Shown here: piece by piece, positions 16,001-22,750 of the stretch
Numbering within the stretch: position 1 is the first letter of the stretch
Layout of the letters: every line of letters starts with the position of its first letter
Assembly (NCBI GenBank): GCA_050952125.1
Contig: JBMNKK010000004.1
Coordinates: 186,001-250,000, forward strand
Direction of reading: 5' to 3'
Length of the DNA: 64,000 bases
Source of the DNA: UBA3951 sp050952125
GTDB lineage: Bacteria > Bacillota > Sulfobacillia > Fermentithermobacillales > Fermentithermobacillaceae
Notes under the pieces: generated by a model
Told to the model about the DNA's origin: nothing
What the model saw: only the letters and a program-made list of their open reading frames with translations
Databases searched by the model: none
Translations under genes and position numbers: made by a program

Positions 16001-17179
16001 ATCGAAGTAGCAGTTTTTTACAGCGACATTTGCACCGGCGCTTTGAGCATTAACTGCGCCGCCCAACTCTGTCCGGACGGAGCAGCCCTCCACCGTGACA
16101 GACGTTGAATACCCTGAGAAGAGCAAGTAGGTGTTCACAGCGGTGCAATCGTTCAGCGTCATTGCCGCGTGTCCGCCGCCTGAGGGGAGGGACAAACCAA
16201 CTACCTGATGCTCGTCATTTCCTGTGCCTAAGAACGTACACCCATCAACGATGATGTTGTGAGCATAGACATACTGACTCCCGCTGGTGCCCGATTTCCA
16301 GCCGGTGATGCAGGTTACGAGAGGTTCTTCGGTTTCGCTGAAGTCAAAAGTGATGCCCTTAACCGTGACAGATTCCTGCCCGTCAAACCTTCCCATGCCG
16401 TCCACCTTGATCACGGCATTGCCCGTGAAGGTCACTTCTTTCCCCTCGATGGGCTGGAGAACGATGCTCTTGTGCTCCTGCTGCCTGATCTCTACGGGAT
16501 CTGAGTACGTGCCTTCCGCAATCTCAATGATGTATGTAACATTTGAGGTTGCAGCGGCACCGAATATGGCATCGATAGCGTCTTGAACCGTGTCGTGATA
16601 GGTCTTGGTGGTCCTGTTGTACACAGGCGGATAATCCTGGAACAATGACTCGTAAGGTACTGCCTTGAGATTAGACAACCCTGATTTCTCTGCGACGAGA
16701 ATATTCCCGTCTGCATCTGTGACGGTGATGACAGCCTTGTCGGGATGAGCCGCCTCATCGAGCGTATAATCACCGAACTCCCAGTACTTTTCAACGTAAG
16801 TGCGAGAGTGGACTATGAACGGTGTGCTGAAATGGTCCTCGCCAGGGAGATCCTCTATTATGGCCTCCATGATCGCTGTGTTGGTGGCTATTAGCTGCTC
16901 ACCGGCATATAGCTCCACAACCATGGACTTAACTTGTTCTATATCCAGGTTTTCGAGTCTCCAACCGACATTGATGCCTTTGTAGTTGTCTCCCGCATGC
17001 GTGTTGAAATTCTCTGCTACCACGGAGGCGGCATCGGTAACATCGCTCTCGCCCACCAAGGGCAAGACATCGCTGTCTCCGCCTGTCTCCGCCTCAATTC
17101 TCCCGGCCATTCCCGCAAACACAAGCGCCATGCCCAGTATCAGCGCAGTGAGGGTCTTGGCCATTCTTCCTCTATACAA
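13013..17179 (-). CDS. Very large secreted parallel beta-helix (pectate-lyase-like) surface protein, N-terminal part
   Basis: A signal peptide (MAKTLTALILGMALVFAGM, cleaved near RIEA) precedes about 1,350 residues of right-handed beta-helix repeats. At least four modules begin with an IQ.AI...GTY pattern (HDTVQDAIDA, KAFKTIGEALLA, YDTIQGAINEA, HTSIQNAVDAA), and tails read NYWGSAGDPG and DPWY. Such helices occur in polysaccharide lyases and adhesive surface proteins; catalytic residues cannot be assigned. TTG 17179 has AGGGGG eight bases upstream; ATG 17164 behind AGAGG is the alternative. The reading ends in IENQDDGV followed by out-of-frame residues, while the next frame continues the repeat, so the gene seems frameshifted near 13075. 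Confidence 0.85.
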   Translation of the reverse strand: MYRGRMAKTLTALILGMALVFAGMAGRIEAETGGDSDVLPLVGESDVTDAASVVAENFNTHAGDNYKGINVGWRLENLDIEQVKSMVVELYAGEQLIATNTAIMEAIIEDLPGEDHFSTPFIVHSRTYVEKYWEFGDYTLDEAAHPDKAVITVTDADGNILVAEKSGLSNLKAVPYESLFQDYPPVYNRTTKTYHDTVQDAIDAIFGAAATSNVTYIIEIAEGTYSDPVEIRQQEHKSIVLQPIEGKEVTFTGNAVIKVDGMGRFDGQESVTVKGITFDFSETEEPLVTCITGWKSGTSGSQYVYAHNIIVDGCTFLGTGNDEHQVVGLSLPSGGGHAAMTLNDCTAVNTYLLFSGYSTSVTVEGCSVRTELGGAVNAQSAGANVAVKNCYFDVTKYGIRSGAGTAAPTSSRSLKVENTFIRVSSGAGTPKEDEAVVVLRGEAPAKVTISSSVLISESHPVILHNYAGLAHASAFNFDLSGNYWESADVVGVAAHMFGNLPLQLIDTCDDYYTGYDAALEDVVEGNLILTGRQDFEPEPWYVDDSVDISGDGTTPEKAFKTIGEALLAAAPGDAIRVAPGTYNEVLTINKRVSLRGAQYGVDARDRTGAEESVLAGQSVLSIKADGVTIDGFTIGPAEWPNRISPEADDITIKNNIIERTIYVATTVSDLTLTQNWFKNTAGGGASAFTSESSITNLEIKENKFTDIPYSAVILGGSVDYDNTLIADNHIYGCGYQALNFAGKQANLLVTGNYIEDAYLEVDSVNEPDRGGIRIYGSDFTGPVNITNNTVVNSYNGFAVKDGQNIEGKTINVTGNRFLDNRNKGVYNGGTGTLNATRNYWGSAGDPGAKVHGNVEYDPWYDSEDMAVLSTGRKVLNISSGRSYDTIQGAINEAANGHVIHVRPGTYEEDLVIDGTNITLLSTGGSEETTIQPTGTQLGAIVLKGNTTGVTIGSEGHGFTILGVERGDPGIETAAIYLQGPHSNIHVEGNEIVAGGDLAIATEWSAAVSDFTITKNVISGKTFVGDAPAGQGADEQFTLPNVPRPLVYIGGTNKSDVTFTLNEVTGVTGGLNPEGKPQGNVVVNIDADGAVITGNSFSGDTAWTAASLRARGKDTVVKDNEFQSGPLLNLHVYLGDGTVEGGADAVAADNSFDRAAYVVEGTLIHTSIQNAVDAANASDTVKVSAGTYEENVVIPVGKNDLALVGAGSDAAIIAPKTGSAVSLKGLPGPSRPIDGITVQGFTLKAEDGCAFIALSSTLDDKPYTTDLALVDIVVPAGSKYGIVLNAVDGVTLTDVRVFGLEGSMGALELTGVENLVLTDCVFADNEVAVRLQPTGSGDVGQGYGPNGDIKVSGSLFRNNGVAIENQDDGVEDRCHTQPLEPRRRSIAAR

Positions 17180-17851
17180 TGCGCCTTCCCCCTTTTGACT
17201 TGAAAAACAAAAACCGTCCGCGACTTGCGGCCGGTTTCACCACTGGCTCCGAGCAAGGTACAGGTGACCACTTACCCTTGCTCTTCACTGCCTCCGCATA
17301 CATGATCGGGGATCATTCGGTTACAGCTGACCTACAGACACATTCAGAAAACCGGAGAAACTGAGAATAGGATCCCGATCCCTCCTTATGGGCTACCCAG
17401 GTTTCTGTGCGAATTGGACTGTGGAAACGGCTCCGTGTGGCTGCGGAAATACTTCGATGGGTGCAAATGGGTGCGACTGGTGAATCTTGGGCAGATACAC
17501 ATTCAACCCTAACCTGGAAAATCCTCCTCTCTTTATTCAGACTTGAGGCGATTGCCGACCCTTTCAGACACAAAGTATCAAGCGCGATCCGTCAGGGAGC
17601 GTCGGTGACATCTGTTCGCCCAGATTATCCGCGAGGTATTTTCTCCCAGCATAAGGCGGCTTATGCATCCTTCCCCTATCTATGGAAAAGCTTCTGGATG
17701 CCGTCCAAGCCGACGAATGTGACCGGCTCCATGCTCCGTTGGGTCCTGAGTCTCATTTTTCGCCGTCTGCCCGAGATTCGCCGAACTCACCCTCCCGAAT
17801 AGCCGATGAATGAAGTGTGAGCACGTCTAACTCACTTTGGCCATCCTGAAG
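17180..17851. other. Gene-free divergent leader region
   Basis: About 670 bases between the beta-helix gene (leftward) and the CAP gene (rightward) contain no frame with credible codon content. The minus-strand leader holds, besides the terminator at 17202-17236, two further hairpins: AGCAAGG pairing with CCTTGCT around 17250-17284, and ATGATC-CCC-GATCAT around 17302-17316. I compared it by eye with c-di-GMP, c-di-AMP, cobalamin and molybdenum-cofactor motifs and found no match. The right end borders the c-di-GMP riboswitch. Confidence 0.5.
17202..17236 (-). terminator. Terminator in the 5' leader of the beta-helix surface gene (candidate attenuator)
   Basis: On the minus strand AACCG-g-CCGC, a five-base loop, GCGG-a-CGGTT forms a nine-pair stem with one G/A mismatch, followed by TTTGTTTTT. 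It ends only 22 bases before the TTG start at 17179, so it cannot belong to an upstream gene on that strand. It is therefore a leader terminator that could be regulated by an upstream sensor. Confidence 0.7.
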
Positions 17852-17944
17852 TTCCTCGACAAAGGCAAACCGGTCGTAAGGCCGGGACGCAAAGCCACAG
17901 GACCTATAGCACATGAGATAGGCCGGCTGGGCTGCCGAAAGGAA
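17852..17944 (+). promoter_or_regulatory. Cyclic-di-GMP-I (GEMM) riboswitch
   Basis: The conserved core is present: AAGGCAAACC, a GGTC-GTAA-GGCC hairpin with GNRA loop, then GGGACGCAAAGCCAC. A second hairpin (CCTAT...ATAGG) and CGGCTGGGCTGCCG follow. TTCCT (17852-17856) can pair with AGGAA (17940-17944) as P1. This is the GEMM-I class, which binds c-di-GMP. It lies directly upstream of the CAP-domain secreted protein gene, linking that gene to the motile/sessile switch. Confidence 0.92.
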
Positions 17945-17955
17945 TAGGAGGCAAT

Positions 17956-18006
17956 GAAGCCGCCTGCTGAGGAACCTGGGTTTGGCCGCCCGGGAGGCGG
18001 TTCTTT
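17956..18006 (+). promoter_or_regulatory. Expression platform of the c-di-GMP riboswitch (alternative hairpins)
   Basis: AGGCGG (17995-18000) can pair either with the close CCGCC at 17986-17990 (CGGGA loop) or with CCGCCT at 17960-17965 extended by GAA/TTC. Either stem is followed by TTCTTTG, giving a terminator-like shape. AGGCGG is also part of the ribosome site of the TTG start at 18005. Control by termination or by hiding the ribosome site is inference. Confidence 0.45.
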
Positions 18007-18631
18007 GTCCGGCAGTGTCGTCAATACCAGACTAAGCGTAATCTACAGAGCGATAGCAGCGATCGTATTCCTCTCCATCGCGGGCATGGCGGCCTTCGGT
18101 ATGCCAAACGCCGCGTTCGCGAGATCAAGCGCCGCTTCCAGATCTGCCAGGTCACTCTTTGAACTCATCAACAAAGAACGTTCCGAGGCCGGACTCACGG
18201 CGCTGATACTCAGCGAGGAGCTCTCCGCGGTTGCTAAAGACCACGCCGTAGACATGATTGAGCGTGACTACTTCGGCCACGTTTCGCCGACATCGGGTAC
18301 ACTTGCTGCCAGATTGAGGTCAGCGGGGATAGAGTTCGATAAGGCTGCTGAAAACCTCGCAGGCTGTACAAGTCCGAAAGTGGCGCACAAGCTTCTCATG
18401 GAAAGCCCTTCGCACAAAGCCAACGTGCTCAGCGAGCGTTTTACCCACGTCGGTGTTGCCGCAGTAGAAGGTGGGCCCTACGGCATGATGATAGTAGAGG
18501 TCTTCACGTCCTCACCTGCCGATGTAGTCGGAGATGACATCCCAGATGTCGGGGGTCTCGAGTCCACGCCTCCAAGCGCCGATTCCGGCGAGCCCGTAAG
18601 CGTCGGCGATCTCAGTCCGCTTAGCCATTGA
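18005..18631 (+). CDS. Secreted CAP-domain (SCP/PR1-like) protein under c-di-GMP riboswitch control
   Basis: An N-terminal export segment (RAIAAIVFLSIAGMAAFGMPNAAFA) is followed by a CAP domain: LFELINKERSEAGLTALIL, AKDHAVDMIERDYFGHVSP, AAENLAGC, SPSHKANVLSERFTHVGVA and MMIVEVFTS. The His and Glu of the CAP cavity are present. TTG 18005 has GGGAGG seven bases upstream. ATG 17954 is the alternative, but its AGGAGG is only two bases away and the extra 17 codons would cover the riboswitch platform. The last 40 codons lie antisense to the end of the GH18 gene. CAP proteins are common in spore coats and biofilm matrices; its exact role is unknown. Confidence 0.85.
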   Translation: MSGSVVNTRLSVIYRAIAAIVFLSIAGMAAFGMPNAAFARSSAASRSARSLFELINKERSEAGLTALILSEELSAVAKDHAVDMIERDYFGHVSPTSGTLAARLRSAGIEFDKAAENLAGCTSPKVAHKLLMESPSHKANVLSERFTHVGVAAVEGGPYGMMIVEVFTSSPADVVGDDIPDVGGLESTPPSADSGEPVSVGDLSPLSH

Positions 18632-20191
18632 CCGTGCATCTTCCAGCCAGATCTTGCGGGTTTGATTCCCGGTTGTCTTCTCGGCATAGCGGAGGCCGGT
18701 CGTTGCATCAACTGCCGCCTCAAGGCCCTCAGACTTAACCCACGCCTCAGAAGAGGCCATGCCGTAAGCGCTTTGAGTCACCTTCACGCCGGAGCCGTCT
18801 CTGGTTTCGGTCCAAAGCCTGGTGTAGAACGGTACTCCCAGAACCAGCTTCTCAGGAGGGACTTCCCTAAGGGTGGTCTGTACGGTCCACTCAGTCCAGG
18901 GGATAGACGCTGTGGGACCTGCTACGGGTGATCCGGCGTAGAACTCATCGTAAGCCATAAGCATTACGTAGTCGACCACCTCGGCCAACCGGCTCCGCTC
19001 GAAACACATTGACCAGGTGGGACTTTGAGATTTCACGGTCACGTCAATCGAGACGGTCAGTCCCATCTCGTGAAGGAGCGGAGTCATCTCGCGTACGAAC
19101 TGAGTGAGATAAGGCGCATCGTCGTGATACACATTCTCGAAGTCAATGTTTATGCCGTCCAGAGAGTACATACGGGCATATAGCAGGATCTGAGAGATCA
19201 CTTTGTCTCGAAGGTCGGAGCTTCTGAGCACGGCACGTGTTCTTTCGAGCTCAAAAGAGTTAGAGAAGAGCGCCCAAACCTTGTAGCCCCGCTCATGTGC
19301 CCACGACACATACCTGGAATCTGCGTAGTTCTCCACTTCGCCGGGAGTCTCTCCGAGCCGGAACCAGGTGGGAGATAGCACGTTGAGGCCGGGCATCGGC
19401 CCAATCTTTGAGGTATCGGGATTATGCCGGTCCACCTGCTCCCATGCCAGGACGATTTTCTTGCCCGCAAGAGGTTCCGGAACGTAGTCCTTGGGAGGGG
19501 AAGCAGTTGGTTCCCTCTCCTCGATACGGTCGATATCACGCTTGGAGACCCATCCTACAAACCCCTCGGACGTCTCCACTAGAACCCACCCGCCTTCAGA
19601 GTCATAGATATCCAATTCCGTACCGGCGGACGCGACACCTACGCGCCTGGCAAAGAACGATGGCGATACGCGGACTACCGCGCCTCTGTCCGATGTGCCG
19701 ACCGTTTGGGGCTCATCAGTCCGCCTAGCCACGAATACGCCTTCACCCCGGAAGTACTTTGTGGACAGCGGGTACAGCATCTCCATAGTAGCGGCAGGGA
19801 TGTACGGTTCTCCGCTCTCAAGTGTGACGGGAACCCGCAAATCTACGGGGTGTTGATTCACGTATGCAGTCAATGAATCAGTCTTAAGCTTGATTACCTT
19901 GTCTTTCGTCGTGACGACTACAAGCCCGCTTTCGTCCCAGAACGCGTCGGGGTCGATGACCTCCTTGACGAACTCAAAGGGGACGTATGCCTCACCCCGC
20001 TCAACCACAACGGGAAATGCCTGCTCCACTCCTCTGTAGATGAGCTTAGGGCGGAGAGCCGGAGGCTTTTCCACATACAAGAATGACGGCACTGCCAAGA
20101 GTGCCCCAAGCAGCATTAGGGCCAGCGCAACGGCGGGCCAGATCAAAACAGGTCTTGTCCTCTTCCTGCGAGCTCTCGGGCCAAACGACAT
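18512..20191 (-). CDS. Membrane-anchored GH18-family hydrolase with copper-amine-oxidase-like and SH3 domains
   Basis: One transmembrane helix (about 17-38) is followed by a stalk-type copper-amine-oxidase-N-like domain (about 48-160), an SH3-like domain (about 165-225, GWVLVETSEGFVGWVSKRDI) and a GH18 barrel (about 245-555). The catalytic signature is LDGINIDFENV (DxxxDxE). Others are VMLMAYDEFYAG and LVLGVPFYTRLW. The family includes spore cortex-lytic and peptidoglycan N-acetylglucosaminidases such as YaaH and CwlE types, so a cell-wall or spore substrate is likely. GGAGAAG precedes ATG 20191. Its last 120 bases overlap the convergent CAP gene. Confidence 0.9.
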   Translation of the reverse strand: MSFGPRARRKRTRPVLIWPAVALALMLLGALLAVPSFLYVEKPPALRPKLIYRGVEQAFPVVVERGEAYVPFEFVKEVIDPDAFWDESGLVVVTTKDKVIKLKTDSLTAYVNQHPVDLRVPVTLESGEPYIPAATMEMLYPLSTKYFRGEGVFVARRTDEPQTVGTSDRGAVVRVSPSFFARRVGVASAGTELDIYDSEGGWVLVETSEGFVGWVSKRDIDRIEEREPTASPPKDYVPEPLAGKKIVLAWEQVDRHNPDTSKIGPMPGLNVLSPTWFRLGETPGEVENYADSRYVSWAHERGYKVWALFSNSFELERTRAVLRSSDLRDKVISQILLYARMYSLDGINIDFENVYHDDAPYLTQFVREMTPLLHEMGLTVSIDVTVKSQSPTWSMCFERSRLAEVVDYVMLMAYDEFYAGSPVAGPTASIPWTEWTVQTTLREVPPEKLVLGVPFYTRLWTETRDGSGVKVTQSAYGMASSEAWVKSEGLEAAVDATTGLRYAEKTTGNQTRKIWLEDARSMAKRTEIADAYGLAGIGAWRRGLETPDIWDVISDYIGR

Positions 20192-20460
20192 AGGCTCTTC
20201 TCCGGTTGGTTGTTTTCTGTCATATCTGGGCGAGGCCTGTAGATTGTGACGGAGGGCGGTCCGAGTCGGTTCCTATACTCTCAGACCCTCATACCCCTAA
20301 AGGCGCCTCCTACAGATCATCGCCTCCGGTTAATCGTATGTGCAAAGCCCTTTTTGTGGAAGGAGCGGGGCAGGATGAGCGCGCCTCGAAGGAGAAACTG
20401 CCAAGGAGGAAGAGACTACATTGTATGGGAAGGAGATGAGCCCCGAAGAAGGGGGCGACC

Positions 20461-21285
20461 ATGAGCGACAAATCCATCGATGTTCTCTGGAGAAAGCTCG
20501 CGGACGACCTTAGGGAATCGTGCGAACAAGCCGGGGTTATGGGCTACTCGCTACAAGACCTTAAGACAAAGCGTCGAGCCGGTTTCCGCGAAGACGTGCT
20601 ATTTCCCACTGCCAGCACAATCAAGATAGCAATATTGCTGGCGCTCGCAATCCGCGTCCACAAAGGCGATGTATCGTGGACTGACAGAGTCGTAGTCGAA
20701 GACGGTGTTAAGGTCGGAGGAAGCGGTGTCCTCGGACACTTCCTCCACAAAGCCGACCTGGCCGTGCAGGACGTGGCTGCACTGATGATCTGCCTGTCCG
20801 ACAACACCGCTACGAACATCTGCATCGACTTGGCTACTATGGAATTCGTGAACGAGACAATGAAATCGTTGGGGCTGACAAACACCAAACTCCGCCGAAA
20901 GATGATGGATATCGAGGCTGCCAAGAGAGGCGACGAGAACGTCTCGACACCCGGAGAACTGGCAGAGCTGGTCGCGCGCATACACAACCGGGACGGAGTG
21001 CCCGAGAAGGTTGCTGAGGACGTACTGCAACTTCTGGAGCTCCCCAAGAACAGCCCGTTCACGTTGGCCTTGCCCGAGAACGTGCGTAGAGCCAACAAAC
21101 CCGGAGGACTGGGTAATCTATCGGTGGACGCCGGGATCATCTACCTGCCTGATCGCCCGTTTGCCCTCGCTGTGTGCGGGAGCTTCCTGCCCGGAAAACC
21201 TGAACAAGCGGTTGCGAGCGTAGTCCGAAAAGCCTTCGGCTATATGGAGTTGCTCGCGGGCTGCACAGAGCTGGGCAGATCCTAA
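20461..21285 (+). CDS. Class A beta-lactamase-like serine hydrolase without signal peptide
   Basis: The penicillin-recognising fold is shown by SxxK (Ser52-Thr-Ile-Lys55), SDN (Ser112-Asp-Asn114, ICLSDNTATN) and a late KPG box (ANKPGGLG). I do not see the Glu166 omega-loop of true class A beta-lactamases; the region reads KRGDENVSTPGELAELV. No export signal is present, so the enzyme is probably cytoplasmic and acts as an esterase or peptidase-type hydrolase, not as drug resistance. GAAGGGGGCGACC precedes ATG 20461. The 269-base divergent region upstream shows no clear promoter. Confidence 0.82.
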   Translation: MSDKSIDVLWRKLADDLRESCEQAGVMGYSLQDLKTKRRAGFREDVLFPTASTIKIAILLALAIRVHKGDVSWTDRVVVEDGVKVGGSGVLGHFLHKADLAVQDVAALMICLSDNTATNICIDLATMEFVNETMKSLGLTNTKLRRKMMDIEAAKRGDENVSTPGELAELVARIHNRDGVPEKVAEDVLQLLELPKNSPFTLALPENVRRANKPGGLGNLSVDAGIIYLPDRPFALAVCGSFLPGKPEQAVASVVRKAFGYMELLAGCTELGRS

Positions 21286-21302
21286 CGACCTGTCTAGAAG
21301 TC

Positions 21303-21338
21303 GAAAGAGTCTGGTGCCTAACCGCACCAGACTCTTTC
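21303..21338. terminator. Bidirectional terminator between convergent genes
   Basis: A perfect 15-bp stem, GAAAGAGTCTGGTGC with GCACCAGACTCTTTC, and a CTAACC loop. The stem ends in A-rich and T-rich arms, so it works in both directions. It separates the serine hydrolase gene and the convergent dipeptidase gene. Confidence 0.9.
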
Positions 21339-21393
21339 CTATGACAAAACTACGTAGCCAAACAGCACTAGAAACGAAAGGGCCGCCTGACTC

Positions 21394-22407
21394 CTACCCC
21401 AATACTTCTCTATAAACCCGCAGCCAGTTGCCGCCCAAGACCTTCTTGACTTCCTCTTCGGTATACCCTCTTGAGACAAGTTCTTCGGTCAGTTTGGGCA
21501 ACTCGCTGACATCGGAAAGCACGACTTTCTTGGCATCGGGCCCACCGAGCGGCGAACCGTAGCCGTCGAAGTCCGAACCCAGGCCTACGTGGTCGATCCC
21601 TGCAACCGACTTTATGTGGTCGATGTGATCGCACAGGCGCTTCAACGAAACCTTTGACGGGTCGTCATCGACGAAACCCGGCGCGAACACTACGCCGATG
21701 ACTCCGCCCTTCTTGGCCAGGGCCTCGATCTGCTTGTCAGTAAGGTTCCTCGGGTGCGAGGCCAGTGCCCTCGCGTTTGAGTGGGAAGCGATAAACGGGC
21801 GCTCGGACACATTACTTACAGCCCAGAAACTGGACTCAGACAGGTGCGAGACGTCGACGAGCATCCCGATGCGCTCCATCTCCTTCACCAGGGAGATGCC
21901 GAAGTCGGTGAGGCCCGAGCCTGCCGACTTCTCGCCCACTCCGTCAGCAATATCGTTGCGCTGGTTCCAAGTGAGGCCCATAGCCCTCACGCCGAGGCGA
22001 TAGAAGCTGCGGAGGAGCCCCAGGCTGCCCTCGACCGCTTCTCCCCCCTCAATGCTGAGGAGACCGCAGACGTTGCCTTGAGCCTTTGCTTCTTCGATAT
22101 CCGACGCTCTTGTAGCAATTCTGAAGCTGTCGGACTCATCCAAGAGAGCATAGAAAGTGTCCAGGAGTTCCAGAGCACGCCTGGCAGACCGGGTGGGCTT
22201 GAACTGCGGCTCGATGTAGACTGCCATGACCTGGCAGGTGACGCCGCCCTCTTTTAGTCTCGGAAGATCGATATGGCCCTCAGTGTTCCTTTCAAAGAAA
22301 TCGCGTTTCCGGAATCCGGGCATTCCCGGACGCCCACAGAGGCTGAGAAGGGTATCGCAGTGACCGTCGATGATGATCGATTCTTTATGTAGCTTCTCTG
22401 CGTCCAT
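21394..22407 (-). CDS. Membrane dipeptidase family (M19) zinc peptidase
   Basis: Renal-dipeptidase-type signatures: IDGHCDTLLSL (HxD metal ligands), LLSIEGGEAVEGSLGLLR (bridging Glu), VDVSHLSESSFWAV, PFIASHSNARALASHPRNLTD and HVGLGSDFDGYG. It hydrolyses dipeptides, including some with D-residues, in the cytoplasm; no signal peptide is seen. This supplies amino acids and fits a peptide-fermenting lifestyle. GGGGGAG precedes ATG 22407. Confidence 0.92.
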   Translation of the reverse strand: MDAEKLHKESIIIDGHCDTLLSLCGRPGMPGFRKRDFFERNTEGHIDLPRLKEGGVTCQVMAVYIEPQFKPTRSARRALELLDTFYALLDESDSFRIATRASDIEEAKAQGNVCGLLSIEGGEAVEGSLGLLRSFYRLGVRAMGLTWNQRNDIADGVGEKSAGSGLTDFGISLVKEMERIGMLVDVSHLSESSFWAVSNVSERPFIASHSNARALASHPRNLTDKQIEALAKKGGVIGVVFAPGFVDDDPSKVSLKRLCDHIDHIKSVAGIDHVGLGSDFDGYGSPLGGPDAKKVVLSDVSELPKLTEELVSRGYTEEEVKKVLGGNWLRVYREVLG

Positions 22408-22426
22408 GTTTCTCCCCCTTAATGAA

Positions 22427-22456
22427 ATGCCAGGGCTCCCGAAAGAGACCTGGCAT
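22427..22456 (-). terminator. Hairpin between ferredoxin and dipeptidase genes (candidate terminator)
   Basis: ATGCCAGG and CCTGGCAT form a perfect eight-pair stem; the loop region contains CTCCCGAAAGAG, which can extend it. On the minus strand it is followed by TTCATT, a weak U tract. It lies 36 bases after the ferredoxin stop. Confidence 0.5.
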
Positions 22457-22491
22457 CCGTCAAGACTTTAATCTCCCGAACTAAGATACAA

Positions 22492-22686
22492 TTACTCCTC
22501 TACCTTGATGGCTTCGGTGGGGCAAGTAGCCGCGGCATCCTTGGCGCAAGCAAGGTTGGCATTGGCTGCATCCTGACTCTTGACTTCAGCCTTCCCGTCA
22601 TCCTCCATCACGAACACGTCGGGACAAGTGTCGGCGCAGAGGCCGCATCCGATGCAGAGATCCTTATCAACTGAGACTTTCGCCAT
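22492..22686 (-). CDS. 4Fe-4S ferredoxin
   Basis: A 64-residue ferredoxin with CIGCGLCADTCP (Cys11, Cys14, Cys17) and the distal ligand in ATCPTEAI. Two more cysteines (Cys21 in DTCP and the one in LACAKD) match the disulfide found in single-cluster Thermotoga/Desulfovibrio-type ferredoxins, so one [4Fe-4S] cluster is expected. It is a low-potential electron carrier for anaerobic metabolism. A strong extended -10 promoter lies 38 bases upstream, and the gene is monocistronic. Confidence 0.95.
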   Translation of the reverse strand: MAKVSVDKDLCIGCGLCADTCPDVFVMEDDGKAEVKSQDAANANLACAKDAAATCPTEAIKVEE

Positions 22687-22723
22687 CTAGAGAACCCGTC
22701 CTTTCAAGGCAATTCATGTAAGG

Positions 22724-22732
22724 ATTATAGCA
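22724..22732 (-). promoter_or_regulatory. Extended -10 promoter of the ferredoxin gene
   Basis: The minus strand reads TGCTATAAT, a perfect -10 hexamer with the TG extension. No good -35 is present at 17 bases. It gives a leader of about 30 bases before ATG 22686. Confidence 0.7.
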
Positions 22733-22750
22733 CAAGCCGCCAAGAGACGG

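Noticed and set aside
16300..16600. Open frames on the plus strand opposite the beta-helix gene (also throughout 13-17 kb)
   Set aside because: They follow the codon periodicity of the leftward repeat protein, lack ribosome sites and show no recognisable family.
17313..17573. 86-codon leftward frame in the surface-gene leader
   Set aside because: Cysteine- and serine-rich composition, no homologous motif, no ribosome site, and it lies in a region of hairpins upstream of a leader terminator.
17790..17815. Sigma-28-like AGCCGATGA upstream of the riboswitch
   Set aside because: No TAAA at the required 15-base spacing.
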